Below are positions 52,222 to 62,035 of a stretch of 64,000 nt of DNA, piece by piece. The notes below the pieces were generated by a model. The model saw nothing but the letters and a program-made list of their open reading frames with translations. It was not told the DNA's origin and searched no databases. Every line of letters begins with the position of its first letter. Position 1 is the stretch's first letter. This stretch comes from an uncultured Gammaproteobacteria bacterium (GTDB taxonomy: Bacteria > Pseudomonadota > Gammaproteobacteria > Steroidobacterales > Foliamicaceae), in contig OX639965.1 in the NCBI GenBank assembly GCA_951828235.1, forward strand, positions 2,371,556-2,435,555, written 5' to 3'. The position numbers and the translations under genes are program-made.

Positions 52222-54650
52222 AAAACAGTGGGGATGCCGGGCCGTTCGACCGTGTAGCCGAGGTTTCCGTAACCCTTGATGCGCTTGCTGCCCATGCGGC
52301 TCAGGACCGGCACCGCGTCGTCAAGATAGTCGTAGACCAGTACTTCCTGCTTCTGCGGATGAAGCCGGTGCAGGCGGCCGACGTACTGGGCCAGCGTTCC
52401 CTTCCACGACACGGGCATCGCCAGGAACAGCGTGTCGAGCCGCGCATCGTCGAAACCCTCCCCGATATAGCGCCCGGTCGCGACCAGGACCCGTTCTTCA
52501 CCGTCGGGAATGTCCTCAAGGCGCTGGATGATCTCGCGGCGCTGTTTCGCCCCCATACCTCCGCGGAGAAGCAGCACATTGCGTGCGGAGCGCTCAAGCC
52601 TTTCGGCAAGCCGGCGGGCATGGTTCTTGCGCTCGGTGAGAAGGATAGGCGAGCGCCCGGCTTCCAATGCCGCCAGCAGATCATCGAGTATCAGCTCGTT
52701 GCGAGCCTCGTCATCGGCCAGCGCGGCGTAGATATGCTGGATCGGCAGTTGGTCGGCATCGAGGGCTGTCGGCAGGTGAAATTGAGTGGGGCGCAGGATT
52801 GCCCGGTGTTGGAACGGGCGGTGAAGGGCTTCCGCCTTCGCATTCGTTCGGAATCGGACGGGGCCGCACTGCATGAAAACGATGGGGTGGTGCCCGTCCT
52901 TGCGCGTGACGGTGGCCGACAGCCCAAGCACGTACTTTGCCTTTGCCCGGCGCGCTACCGCCTCGAAACTGACCGCCGACAAATGGTGGCACTCGTCAAC
53001 GATGAGATGCCCGTATTCCGCGACGATGTCGTCCACCGTTTTTCCCTGTTCGAGGCTCTGGATCGTAGCGACATCCACGATGCCGCCGGGCTTGCGCCTG
53101 CCGCCTCCGATTCGCCCGATCGCAGAAGCAGGAAGATTCAGAAATGCTCGGAGGTGCGCGATCCACTGATCCATCAGTTGGCGTCGGTGAACGAGAACGA
53201 GCGTGTTAACGCCGCGCTTGGCAATGATTGACGCTGCAACGACTGTCTTGCCGAACCCGGTCGCCGCTGCAAGCACTCCGGTGTCATGTGCGAGCAGCGC
53301 ATCGGCAGCGAACCGCTGCTTACTCGTAAGTTCCCCGAGAAAGGCTGCATCGACAGGACGGCCGGGATTGCGTTCGTCCTGGAGATCCAGGCCGACGCCA
53401 ACCTCTTCGAGCAATTCTTGCATTGCCTCACAGCAGCCTCGCGGAAGCGCGATGTGGTGAGACAAAAGCTCTGCGCAGGCGACGACGCGCGGAATGCCGA
53501 AGGTGGATCGCCGCATCGCCTGCGCTCGATAGAACTCCGGGTTCTGGAAGGCGGCGAGGCGCACAAGCCGATTGACCAGACCCGGCGGTAGTCCGGTACG
53601 TGGAATATAGAGTTGGTCCGCCAGGACGGGCTCGATCCGCTCCGGAAGCGGTCCCGCGATCGATTGCGCGGGACGGCGCCGCGAAGGCGGTGCTGTCCAG
53701 GGCTCCCTTTCTTCCTCCTCCAGCGGCAAGCGGAGGCCCATGACTCCACCCTGCAGCGTAGCCGCATCCACAATCGCCTTTGCCTCCGCTGATGTGAGAA
53801 GGCGGAGCGATGAAAGAAACGCCCACTGATCCTCAAGTGGCGCGAAGCTGTCGTCAAGGAACACCGTGTTGCCGAGCCTGCGCGGCCCGCCTTGCAGGGG
53901 CAGTGCGATGAGGCTTCCGAAGCCGCCCTCCGGCAGGTTGTCTTGGCTTGGGAAGAACCGGTCATAAGATTTGAACCCAATGTCGGGGGCGCTCTCCATC
54001 GCTTCGGTGAGAAGGTGCGAAGCGAGACGGCGGGCGAGCAGCGCCGGCAACGGTTCTGCGAAGAAAATCCAGATGTGTCCTCCGTTGCCTGAACGCGAGC
54101 GTTCAAGCCCTGCCGGCACTCCTTTGGACCGGCAGGAGGCGAGGAATGCGGCGGCATCGGTCCGCCAGGTTGCTTTGTCGAAGTCGGCAGCAATAAACTG
54201 GCACGTGCCGTCCGGCGACATGGGGTACACACCAAGAGTATCTCGGCCGCGAAGGTGTGCGTCGATCGCCTCGTCGGTGACGGTAAGAAAGGCTTGGTTC
54301 GGGCAGACGCCGCACTTGATCCTGGGCTTTCCGCAAAGGCGCGGTTTCCATTCATTGGCGCATACTGGCGCATAACCCGCCTTGGCCGCGCGAGCGTTCT
54401 CCCAGCGTTTCGGATAGACATCGACGCGGCCACGAAAGAGCGATCGGAACAGCTTGATCTTGTCGCTCGGAGAAGAACGATCGGTTACCGCCATCGTGGA
54501 AGGGCCGTTTTCCGCCTCGGCCGAAACCCTGGGCTCGATCTCCGCGAGCCGAGTTTCGAGTGCTTCTCTCTCAGCCGCGAGATGCGCGAGACGCTCCCGA
54601 ATCCGCACGGCCTCGTCGGTTTTGCAGTCGTGGGGCGCCAATAGGGTCAC
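52218..54650 (-). CDS. TOTE-type archaeo-eukaryotic primase fused to superfamily 2 helicase
   Basis: 810 residues. A short coiled coil (residues 10-45) precedes the primase domain (60-300): RGRVDVYPKRWEN, a Cys cluster (LCGKPRIKCGVC), CQFIAADFDKATWR with the D-x-D metal site, RSRSGNGGHIWIFF (S-x-H) and YDRFFPSQD. The helicase part (430-790) has AATGFGKTV (Walker A), VDECHHLS (DEAH-type box), LGLSATVTRKDG, VATGRYIGEGFD and VGRLHRLH. This is the AEP-TOTE primase-helicase arrangement seen in prokaryotic conflict systems. It shares an operon with a methyltransferase and endonuclease, supporting a defence role. Confidence 0.88.
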   Translation of the reverse strand: MTLLAPHDCKTDEAVRIRERLAHLAAEREALETRLAEIEPRVSAEAENGPSTMAVTDRSSPSDKIKLFRSLFRGRVDVYPKRWENARAAKAGYAPVCANEWKPRLCGKPRIKCGVCPNQAFLTVTDEAIDAHLRGRDTLGVYPMSPDGTCQFIAADFDKATWRTDAAAFLASCRSKGVPAGLERSRSGNGGHIWIFFAEPLPALLARRLASHLLTEAMESAPDIGFKSYDRFFPSQDNLPEGGFGSLIALPLQGGPRRLGNTVFLDDSFAPLEDQWAFLSSLRLLTSAEAKAIVDAATLQGGVMGLRLPLEEEEREPWTAPPSRRRPAQSIAGPLPERIEPVLADQLYIPRTGLPPGLVNRLVRLAAFQNPEFYRAQAMRRSTFGIPRVVACAELLSHHIALPRGCCEAMQELLEEVGVGLDLQDERNPGRPVDAAFLGELTSKQRFAADALLAHDTGVLAAATGFGKTVVAASIIAKRGVNTLVLVHRRQLMDQWIAHLRAFLNLPASAIGRIGGGRRKPGGIVDVATIQSLEQGKTVDDIVAEYGHLIVDECHHLSAVSFEAVARRAKAKYVLGLSATVTRKDGHHPIVFMQCGPVRFRTNAKAEALHRPFQHRAILRPTQFHLPTALDADQLPIQHIYAALADDEARNELILDDLLAALEAGRSPILLTERKNHARRLAERLERSARNVLLLRGGMGAKQRREIIQRLEDIPDGEERVLVATGRYIGEGFDDARLDTLFLAMPVSWKGTLAQYVGRLHRLHPQKQEVLVYDYLDDAVPVLSRMGSKRIKGYGNLGYTVERPGIPTVL

Positions 54651-54778
54651 CCCACAATGCTACCGTCAAGCCATTTCCGCAGCCAATGAAACCACTCTGT
54701 CCACTCACCTGCGCCCATTGATTGAACGCGCATAACCTAAGATTCAAAGGACTCGGGGACAGGTTCCTTGGTTTGCAG
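54651..54778. other. Gap between endonuclease and primase-helicase genes
   Basis: 128 bp without a gene. A GGACTCGGGGACAGGTTCC stretch at 54750-54768 resembles REP-like elements, single copy here. Confidence 0.35.
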
Positions 54779-55633
54779 CTAATCCGTGCGAGGCGCACGT
54801 GAAGCGGCTACTCGATACTCCTCCAGGTCCTGATCCGTAAGTTCTCCGGTCGGTACCAGTGAGTAGTGTCGCTCCCTGGTGATGGAGATCTGATTGCCGG
54901 ATTCTGAGAACTCGAATAGGGCAATCGATTTGTCGTCCAGGAATTGAGTTGCAATCGGCCGCGCGGTCAGATTGCCGAATTTCTGCTTTGCTACAAGAAA
55001 GTCCTGCCAGATCTGAATAATGCTCAAGCGGTCTGTTCCGCCTTTTGCCTGCACGGGGAAGATATGGTGGCTTCCGTGCCTGTCGATGCCCACGTAGAGT
55101 TCATCCGTTTCCACCTGCGCCTTGGATGATTTGGCGCCGCCCGCTCCTTGAACTTCAACGCTGGTTCGGAAATGGTTTTGAAGCGAGTAGCAAGCCATGC
55201 CCGTGAATATGTCGAGCAGTCGGCTATATCGGACCATTGCCAGGAGTGCCTGCTCATCCGACATGGCGTAACGGGAGATCAGCCCCGGCGTGGAGTCCGG
55301 CACTTTGATTCTGGCAAGTCCCGCTCGTGGCTCAATCTGGTTGATCGCCACCGGACGAAAAGCGTAGTGGCTTCTTCCGGCCGGAAAGAGCGCCCACGTC
55401 ATTCCTTGCGGCGCAAGCTTGTCAATCTCCTCCGGCATATTGGTTCGATATCGAATGGAATAGACGATATCTCCCAGATTCTTCGGCACCTCCAAGCCAA
55501 GGTTTCGAGCTGCTTCTGCAAGTTCCGAACGAGGAAAAGAAACCTCGATCGATCCGTCCTGAAAGTTGCGGCGGAACACCCACTTGATGATGTCGAGGTA
55601 GCGGTTTTGCGAGGTGTCGCGGTTGCCAGGCAT
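54779..55633 (-). CDS. Type II-like restriction endonuclease
   Basis: 284 residues from ATG 55633. KWVFRRNFQDGSIEVSFPRS and VYSIRYRTNMPEEIDKLAPQ form an N-terminal specificity-type region. QVETDELYVGIDRHGSHHIF and PVQAKGGTDRLSIIQIWQDF form the nuclease core, with D-E, then (E/Q)-x-K in PVQAKG, a PD-(D/E)XK variant. Its stop codon region is free, and the methyltransferase gene ends just before its start, the standard paired order. Without methylation it would cut DNA; sequence specificity is unknown. Confidence 0.75.
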   Translation of the reverse strand: MPGNRDTSQNRYLDIIKWVFRRNFQDGSIEVSFPRSELAEAARNLGLEVPKNLGDIVYSIRYRTNMPEEIDKLAPQGMTWALFPAGRSHYAFRPVAINQIEPRAGLARIKVPDSTPGLISRYAMSDEQALLAMVRYSRLLDIFTGMACYSLQNHFRTSVEVQGAGGAKSSKAQVETDELYVGIDRHGSHHIFPVQAKGGTDRLSIIQIWQDFLVAKQKFGNLTARPIATQFLDDKSIALFEFSESGNQISITRERHYSLVPTGELTDQDLEEYRVAASRAPRTD

Positions 55634-55638
55634 TTTGG

Positions 55639-56997
55639 TTAACCCGGCCAACGCAGTAGCAGGACCTCTTCACGCAACTGCTCGCGGGTAGCCGTGGCAT
55701 GACGGGTACGGAACAGATCGATTCCCTCTATTTCGTATCCTTGCGACACCGCTACCTCCGCCAGCAGCTTGGCCGTACGGATCATTACGCGCAAATAAGA
55801 AGCCTGATCGCCAACTACGTAGGCAAGGCGCGCACCGGGCCGAAGAACTTTAGAAAGGCTCTGAAAGTGCCGGGCCATACCGCCGAAATAGAGTTTGGTA
55901 ACCCGGTGATAGGCTCTCTCGAACCCCGAGTCCTTGCCGAGGGCTATTCTTCGGGCCTCGATTTCCTTGGCAATCCGGGCTATGTTGCGGTTTGAACGAA
56001 CCCACTTGTCATCTTTGTCCCCTTTATACACACCACGGGTGTTTGAGCGCACCAAGCGTTTCTTCAAAGCGCGAAGTTGGAGCTTATTCTCAATGAAACC
56101 CAACAGGACGGACTCAAGGCGAACTATCCGCAAGTAGTCCTTTTCGTTGGGGTAGGGCGGGGAACAAATCACAGCGTCAACGCTGCGCGGGGCGACCAGC
56201 CCACCAATGTCACGCGCGTCGCCAGAGATCGCGTTTGCAGGGCTTTGGTTCACGGCAGTCAGGACGTGCAGGTCGTCCGCCATGCGGAGAACCTGACTGA
56301 GCCACGAGCTCACTACCGGGGCATCCTGCTTAACGATTCCCACCCCAACCTCCGGACCGAATCTCAGATTACCAATGTCTGACGGCAAGAGCTTTGCCAG
56401 GGCCAGCAACTCATGCCGGAAATAGGGAGATGACCGCTGTTTGCTCAACACTTCGATGAGTGTGAGAACCTTGTGAAGCGGCAGAGGACTGATTGATCTT
56501 CCCAGCAGCAGTTTTCGGGTTTCTTCCGGCAATGAGCGAAGGCTTGCTGCGCTATGCATGCTTGAATTTTCATCCGGTTCATCGCTGATGCCGTCCCTCT
56601 CAAGCAGTGTCAGGGCGCGCTCCGCCACATACTGGGCATGAGACCTTAGACTGTCTGGATTCGGGCTCCAGTCAACTTTGGTTTGTGATGCGAGCAATGG
56701 CAGTGGAACAGCCTCAATGCCCACTGCCGGTATCCCGAGTTTCTTTCCTTCCACTATGGTTGTGCCCGTGCCGCAAAACGGATCCAGGAGAAGCGAATCG
56801 GAGTTCAGTTCAAATCGATCTGCGTAGTCGCGGACCAGGTGCGGCGGGAAAGAAAGGACAAACCGGTACCAATCATGCGCCGGCTGATCCACTGGCAAGA
56901 GATTGTTGATTGCGCCGTTTTTCCGCGGCGGAAGCGAAGTGGCGGGCTGTCGGGGCATCCGTTGCCCTTTGAAGAGCTCCTGCTGGTTAGCGCGCAT
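55639..56997 (-). CDS. DNA methyltransferase of the restriction system
   Basis: 452 residues. LLLDPFCGTGTTIVEGKKLG is the SAM-binding motif (D-P-F-x-G-x-G-T), and AVICSPPYPNEKDYLR the catalytic S-P-P-Y motif of amino-methyltransferases (adenine-N6 or cytosine-N4). The two are about 190 residues apart, separated by a helical domain that may read the target. ARLAYVVGDQASYLRVMIRT closes the fold. It stands five bases upstream of the endonuclease and is first in the operon. It protects host DNA. Confidence 0.88.
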   Translation of the reverse strand: MRANQQELFKGQRMPRQPATSLPPRKNGAINNLLPVDQPAHDWYRFVLSFPPHLVRDYADRFELNSDSLLLDPFCGTGTTIVEGKKLGIPAVGIEAVPLPLLASQTKVDWSPNPDSLRSHAQYVAERALTLLERDGISDEPDENSSMHSAASLRSLPEETRKLLLGRSISPLPLHKVLTLIEVLSKQRSSPYFRHELLALAKLLPSDIGNLRFGPEVGVGIVKQDAPVVSSWLSQVLRMADDLHVLTAVNQSPANAISGDARDIGGLVAPRSVDAVICSPPYPNEKDYLRIVRLESVLLGFIENKLQLRALKKRLVRSNTRGVYKGDKDDKWVRSNRNIARIAKEIEARRIALGKDSGFERAYHRVTKLYFGGMARHFQSLSKVLRPGARLAYVVGDQASYLRVMIRTAKLLAEVAVSQGYEIEGIDLFRTRHATATREQLREEVLLLRWPG

Positions 56998-57103
56998 CCC
57001 TTAAGGACCGGCCGGGCTGCTAGACACGCTTCGAGGCATAAGCATGATTCTAGACTAAACAGCGCTGGGGTAGGAAGGGCGAATTGAAGGCAATACTCAA
57101 ACT

Positions 57104-58273
57104 TCAAATTTCCACCGTCATGGCGTTGTAGCCGAACTCCGCTTCCATGCCGGCGGTGGGCTCCTTCGCCCGGTCCGTCGGGTCCGCGCTCATGTAAATC
57201 CTGCCGCGCTCAAGCGATTGCACGTGGAACCTGTTGGCCCGGGCGAGGCGTGCCCGCTCGTAGCGCACGAAGGCCGCCCGCCAGTCCCCGTCCTCCGCTT
57301 CAAAGCAGCGGGCGAGGACCGCGGCGTCTTCAAAGGCCAGTCCCGCGCCCATGCCGTAGAAGGGCGTCATGGGATGGGCGGCATCGCCCAGCAAGGTGAC
57401 CCGTCCGGCGGTCCAGCCGTTGAGCGGCTGGCGGCTTGAGAGCGCCCAGCGCAGACACCTCCCGCCGGGTGACGCCTTGAGAATGCGCACGACGTCTTCA
57501 TGCCAGTCCCCGAACTCTTCGAGAACCTCGTCGATGTCCGTCTGCGCGTACCAGCTTTCCTCACCGATGTCGTCCGGCCGGTAGGCGTTGGCCACCCAGT
57601 TGATCAGGGCGCCCCGGCGCACGGGATAACGGGAAAACATCCTGCCTTCGGCCGGATAGGAGGCAAAGTGGGGCACATGGGGGACTTCCGGCACATCGGC
57701 GGCATCGACCAGGCCACGCCATGCCATGAAGCCGGTGTAGCGGGGTGGTTCCGTGGGAAACAGCTTGTCGCGCACCACGGACTTGAGACCGTCACAGGCA
57801 ATGACAATGTCGCGCCTGTCCTTCGCGTTGTCGGCAAAGCGCAGGGTCACGCCGCTGTCGTCCTGCTCGATGTCCGTAAGCCTGTGTCCGAGGCGAAGGG
57901 TATCGCCCTCCTTGTCGAGCGCGTCTTCCAGGATCTTGTGCAGATCCGCCCGGTGCATGTGCCGCGTCTGTGCCCCCCGGGTCTCGAGTGCCTCCTCCGG
58001 ACCCCGCTCCGTAAACAGGATCCGCCCGCCGGTCTTGTAGTGAAGCGTGCCGAACGTCGTGGATGCGCCGGCAAAGGATTCCGCCGCATCTTCCAGGCCC
58101 AGACCATCGAGGACCTTGTTTACGTTGGGCCCCACCGTAATGCCGGCGCCTACTTCCCCCAGGGCCGGCGCCTGTTCATAGACGGTGACGTTGAAACCGC
58201 GCTGCTGAAGCGCAACGGCGGCGGTCATGCCGCCCAGGCCGGCGCCGACGATGCCGATGTCCGGACCGTTCAT
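57104..58273 (-). CDS. FAD-dependent aromatic-type monooxygenase (salicylate-hydroxylase-like)
   Basis: 389 residues. DIGIVGAGLGGMTAAVALQQ binds FAD, RHMHRADLHKILEDAL and IVIACDGLKSVVRDKLF (D-G motif) contact cofactor and NAD(P)H, and RVTLLGDAAHPMTPFYGMGA is the G-D-x-x-H-P motif. This is the class A flavin monooxygenase layout. The start overlaps the hydrolase stop as ATGA, so it is the last gene of a three-gene operon from 60701. The substrate is probably an aromatic acid freed by the hydrolases (inference). Confidence 0.9.
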   Translation of the reverse strand: MNGPDIGIVGAGLGGMTAAVALQQRGFNVTVYEQAPALGEVGAGITVGPNVNKVLDGLGLEDAAESFAGASTTFGTLHYKTGGRILFTERGPEEALETRGAQTRHMHRADLHKILEDALDKEGDTLRLGHRLTDIEQDDSGVTLRFADNAKDRRDIVIACDGLKSVVRDKLFPTEPPRYTGFMAWRGLVDAADVPEVPHVPHFASYPAEGRMFSRYPVRRGALINWVANAYRPDDIGEESWYAQTDIDEVLEEFGDWHEDVVRILKASPGGRCLRWALSSRQPLNGWTAGRVTLLGDAAHPMTPFYGMGAGLAFEDAAVLARCFEAEDGDWRAAFVRYERARLARANRFHVQSLERGRIYMSADPTDRAKEPTAGMEAEFGYNAMTVEI

Positions 58274-59457
58274 GACTGGCCCTGTCCGTAGCCGAGATCG
58301 CGAAGGATGATATTGGGAATCACCCCATCGTCCCAGTGGGGCGAAGGCATGCCGGTTCGCACGATTACGAGATCGGCGGACGGAACGACGTAAACCCGTT
58401 GACCGCCGCCGCCGTCGAAAAACACCACGTCATCCACCAGAAACGGCTCCTACTGTTTGATGCCGAACGGTGTATTGCGGTTGTAGAACCGCTCGGTCAC
58501 GTGCGGCGACCCGATCCATGTCTGCAGGCCGTACTTGGGATTGGTGGGCGACGGCGTGGTCATGAGGGCAAGCCATTCCGCGGGAATGACTTGCCGTCCG
58601 TCAACGACACCTTCATTCTTTATGGCCAGGCCGATACGCAGCCAGTCCCGCGGGCGGGCCTGGAAGAAAGCGTAGGCCTTGGGCATGCCTCTGTCGCGGT
58701 CCATCCATAGCGTGGCCGGTTTGGCGCCCAATGGCCGCCAGAGTTTTTCCGAAACGTAGTCGGCATAGGCGCGGCCTGTCGCCCGCTTGAGAATCAGCAT
58801 GAGCAACTGGGTGTTGGTGCTGTTGTAGGTGAACTCCGTTCCCGGCGCTGCCGTGAGATCGAAGCGGAGAAGGGCATTCTCCATGCGGGATCCGATAAAC
58901 AGCCGTATGCCTTTGTGATAGGGGTCTTGCAAGAGACGGAAATTGAAGCGGAAATGCTCCAGGCCGCTGGCCATTTGCAGCACGTGGCGAATGGTCAGGC
59001 GTTCCTTGTCCGTGCCCTCCCACTCGGGAACGTAGGCAGTCACCGGATCGTCGATGGAACCGATAAACCCGTCTTCCAACGCGAGGCCGAACGTCAGGCC
59101 GAGCACCGACTTCGCCATGGAGTAGGTTTCGGTCACGTCGTCGGGGCCGAACTCCCGCCAATAGGCTTCGAACTGAATCGCTTCGCCGTGATGGACGACG
59201 AGAGAAAACGACTCCACCTGCTCCGCGTAGTCCACCAGTTCGGCAATCGCGCTTGAGGACAGGACCCGGTCGGCCGGGGCCACGCTGATCAATTCTTCGC
59301 GAAAGTCCCCCTCGACCGTTGCCGTCGGACTGATCCAGCCGGGAAGACTGATGGCTGTTTGATCGCGGATGGTGATGAAGCGGGACCAGAAGGTCCAGTC
59401 GAATGCAACTGCGGCCACGATGAGGACTACAAGCGCGGCGATGATCCGTCGGGTCAT
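58270..59457 (-). pseudogene. Class C beta-lactamase-like serine hydrolase with in-frame amber stop
   Basis: The frame from ATG 59457 has an N-terminal membrane/signal segment (IIAALVVLIVAAVAFDW), the nucleophile ETYSMAKSVLGL (S-x-x-K), FTYNSTNTQLLML (Y-x-N) and a 338-residue body. TAG at 58450-58452 interrupts it. The same frame continues EPFLVDDVVFFDGGGGQRVY and VVPSADLVIVRTGMP to TGA 58270. In the paralogue at 59454 the stop position is Ser (HSEPFLADD), so one TCG-to-TAG change explains it. The lost end holds the last active-site strand. It overlaps both neighbours as ATGA. Confidence 0.8.
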
Positions 59458-60701
59458 GGGGCGACGTCGTTTGCGGCGCGCTTGATTCCGCGGATGATCG
59501 TGTTGGGCACAAAGGCATTGTCCCACTCCGGCTGATCGGGGAGCGGCCGGAAGCCGGTGCGGACAATGACCAACTGCTCGGACGGCACGATGACGACCGA
59601 CCGGCCTTCGGAGCCGTCGAACAGAAACAGGTCATCGGCGAGGAACGGCTCCGAGTGGTAGACGCCGGGCTTGGGCACGTCGTTGAGCCACGAGTCCGGG
59701 CGGTGGTAAAGGCGGCGTTCCGCATGGGGTTTGCCGAGCCAGATCATCAGCCCGAACTGTTCATTGTTGGGCGACGGCGTCAGCATTTCCGTCATCCAGT
59801 AGTCGGGGAGCAGTTGCCTGCCGTCCCAGGAGCCGCCGTTCATGACCAATAGGCCGAAGCGCAGCCAGGTTTCCGGCGGCAGCATCAGGCAGCAGCCGCC
59901 ATGGGGCATTCCGCCTTCCCGGTTGACCCAGATGAAACCGCCGCGCGCACCTAAGGGCTTTAGCAAGGCTACGGAGAAATACTCCGCATAGCGCTTGCCG
60001 GTGGCGCCCTGAATGATGTGGGGCATGACGTCGGCGGTGATGTCGCTGTAGTCGTATTCCGCTCCCGGCGCGAACGACATCGGAATCTCTTCGAGCAGTA
60101 CCTCGTCCCAGTACGGGCTGAGATAGCGCCGGGAGCTGAGCCCGGTAACGGGCTCGTCGCGGATGCCGAACCAGCGCAGTCCGCTCGACATGTGCAATAC
60201 GTTGCGGATGGTCATGGGTTCCTTGTCCGTGCCCCGCCAACGCGGAATGTATCGGGCAACGGAATCGTCAAGCGAATCGATGTGCCCGTCGGCAATGGCG
60301 CGGGCGATGAGCAGGCCGCCGGCCATCTTGTGCATGCTGCGGGAATTGACCACGTCGGACGGCCCCAGACCCATCCAGTAATCGGCCGATTGCAGCGCGC
60401 CGCGATGCCAGACGAGCAGGCTTTCGGACCGGTTGCGTCGGGCGTAGGCGCGGGCGTTGGCCAGCGCGTCTTCGGAGATGGTGCGGACCTCCGGCGGAAC
60501 GACCTCGAAGAAACCGTCGTGCGCGCCTGCAATGGCTTCGGTCGGGTCGTACCACTTGTAGCCGTCGGGCCCGCTGGTCTGCCCCTGCGTGTTGAATCGC
60601 TCAACAAGAACATCGTCGGTGGATTGAGCGTGAACCAGGGCGGACTGAGCGCGCATCAACACGACGCAGGCCACAATAGCGGCTACTTTTCTGATCGTCA
60701 T
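59454..60701 (-). CDS. Exported class C beta-lactamase-like serine hydrolase
   Basis: 415 residues with signal peptide (MTIRKVAAIVACVVLMRAQS). VNSRSMHKMAGGLLIARAI carries S-x-x-K, AEYDYSDITADVMPHII the Tyr motif (Y-S-D), and PFLADDLFLFDGSEGRSVVI the late strand. By family it may hydrolyse esters or amides of small molecules rather than beta-lactams. First gene of the operon with overlapping ATGA to the second hydrolase. The pair arose by tandem duplication. Confidence 0.88.
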   Translation of the reverse strand: MTIRKVAAIVACVVLMRAQSALVHAQSTDDVLVERFNTQGQTSGPDGYKWYDPTEAIAGAHDGFFEVVPPEVRTISEDALANARAYARRNRSESLLVWHRGALQSADYWMGLGPSDVVNSRSMHKMAGGLLIARAIADGHIDSLDDSVARYIPRWRGTDKEPMTIRNVLHMSSGLRWFGIRDEPVTGLSSRRYLSPYWDEVLLEEIPMSFAPGAEYDYSDITADVMPHIIQGATGKRYAEYFSVALLKPLGARGGFIWVNREGGMPHGGCCLMLPPETWLRFGLLVMNGGSWDGRQLLPDYWMTEMLTPSPNNEQFGLMIWLGKPHAERRLYHRPDSWLNDVPKPGVYHSEPFLADDLFLFDGSEGRSVVIVPSEQLVIVRTGFRPLPDQPEWDNAFVPNTIIRGIKRAANDVAP

Positions 60702-60920
60702 AAGGCAATCACGAGCTTACAAGCGATATCCGCCGCTGGGACTCCCCGCTCCTGCTGCCTGACCGCCGCCACGCCATGCTCTTCCGAGCATCGCTTGCGC
60801 TTCATCCGACATCCTCCCTCTTCGTCTAGAATCTGTCATGAATCGCATCCGAAGTGGCTCAGTCTATGGGTAGACCTTCACTCGGGTATCTGCGTGCATC
60901 GCCAAATCGGAGAACCGGAT
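60702..60920. other. Divergent intergenic region
   Basis: 219 bp between the hydrolase operon (minus) and the methyltransferase gene (plus). Both must have promoters here; none was clear enough to mark. Confidence 0.4.
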
Positions 60921-61970
60921 ATGGATTATCAACTCAGGCAGTACGGTCGAGCCTCTCTTGATTTTGCGGCTGAAATAGCGGGTCAAATCGGCGTCAAGGC
61001 CCGTCCGGTCGCGGAGGCCGTGAGGGCGGCCGGTCTCGATGAGGAATCTCTCGCGGAAGACCTCGACTCAAGAGATCAGCAGATTCTGGACGTAGCAGGC
61101 CGGATGGCGGGATTTCGTGTCAGCAATCTTTGCCGTGACTGGTACTGCAATAACCACGGGCAGATTGCCATTCGGGCCTTTGAAGAGATGGGAGAAGCGT
61201 TTGCTTCCGGTCTTGATCAAGGATTGAGCGGGCCCACAACCCTGGACCCCAACCCGGCTTACCAGCCACCGTCGTGGTGGACAGACCATTGGATTCACCG
61301 CACCCATGGGGGGTGGGACGGCCATCCCTACATGGGCTTCGTCTACGGCGAACTCATTCATGGGTACCTGGTGTCCAGGATCGCCTCGGGGGACATAGAC
61401 GCGCAACGATGGGCGCTTGCCGACTCTCTTCCCGACATCGGCAGCGGCCGCGTTCTGGAAATCGGGTGCAGTTCCGGGCAGTTCACGCGAGTTCTGGCGC
61501 GGCGTCATCCGGATGCCGATATAACGGCATGCGACATCAGCATCCGTCAACTTGAGCAGGCGCAGCGTACGCTCAATGAAATGGGCGCAACCGTAAAGCT
61601 GATCAGGTGTTCCGGCGAGGATACCGGGTTGGAGGCCGACTCGTTCGATGTCGTGGCGTCATATGCGATCTTGCATGAGATACCGGTTGACGTGACGGAG
61701 CGCACCTTCCGGGAAACATACCGCGTGATGAAACCAGGCGGGCTCGCAGTCTTTGGCGATGTTCCCCCATACGAAGAACTCGATAAATTCATGCAGTGGA
61801 AGGCGGATTTCGGAGCCCGGAACGAAGGCGAACCATTCTGGCGTGAGTCGGCGACGCTGGATGTGCGTGCCCTGCTGCAAGACATCGGTTTTGTCGAAAT
61901 CGAACGCTTCGGCATGACCGACGGTCCTTATCCGTTTCCCTATGTCACCCGGGCGCGCAAACCCGGTTGA
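60921..61970 (+). CDS. SAM-dependent class I methyltransferase
   Basis: 349 residues from ATG 60921 (MDYQLRQYGRASLDFAAEIA). The first 150 residues are a helical domain of its own. GSGRVLEIGCSSGQFTRVLA starts the SAM site, followed by ADITACDISIRQLEQAQ, FDVVASYAILHEIPVDVT and VMKPGGLAVFGDVPP, the Methyltransf_11/25 pattern. The target is a small molecule by family, and the substrate is not evident. It lies alone between two operons. Confidence 0.85.
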   Translation: MDYQLRQYGRASLDFAAEIAGQIGVKARPVAEAVRAAGLDEESLAEDLDSRDQQILDVAGRMAGFRVSNLCRDWYCNNHGQIAIRAFEEMGEAFASGLDQGLSGPTTLDPNPAYQPPSWWTDHWIHRTHGGWDGHPYMGFVYGELIHGYLVSRIASGDIDAQRWALADSLPDIGSGRVLEIGCSSGQFTRVLARRHPDADITACDISIRQLEQAQRTLNEMGATVKLIRCSGEDTGLEADSFDVVASYAILHEIPVDVTERTFRETYRVMKPGGLAVFGDVPPYEELDKFMQWKADFGARNEGEPFWRESATLDVRALLQDIGFVEIERFGMTDGPYPFPYVTRARKPG

Positions 61971-62035
61971 GCACTGGAGGCTGACCCACCGGCGCCGGAC
62001 AATCAGACTGCATTGAACGCCTGCGTGCTCGGCGC

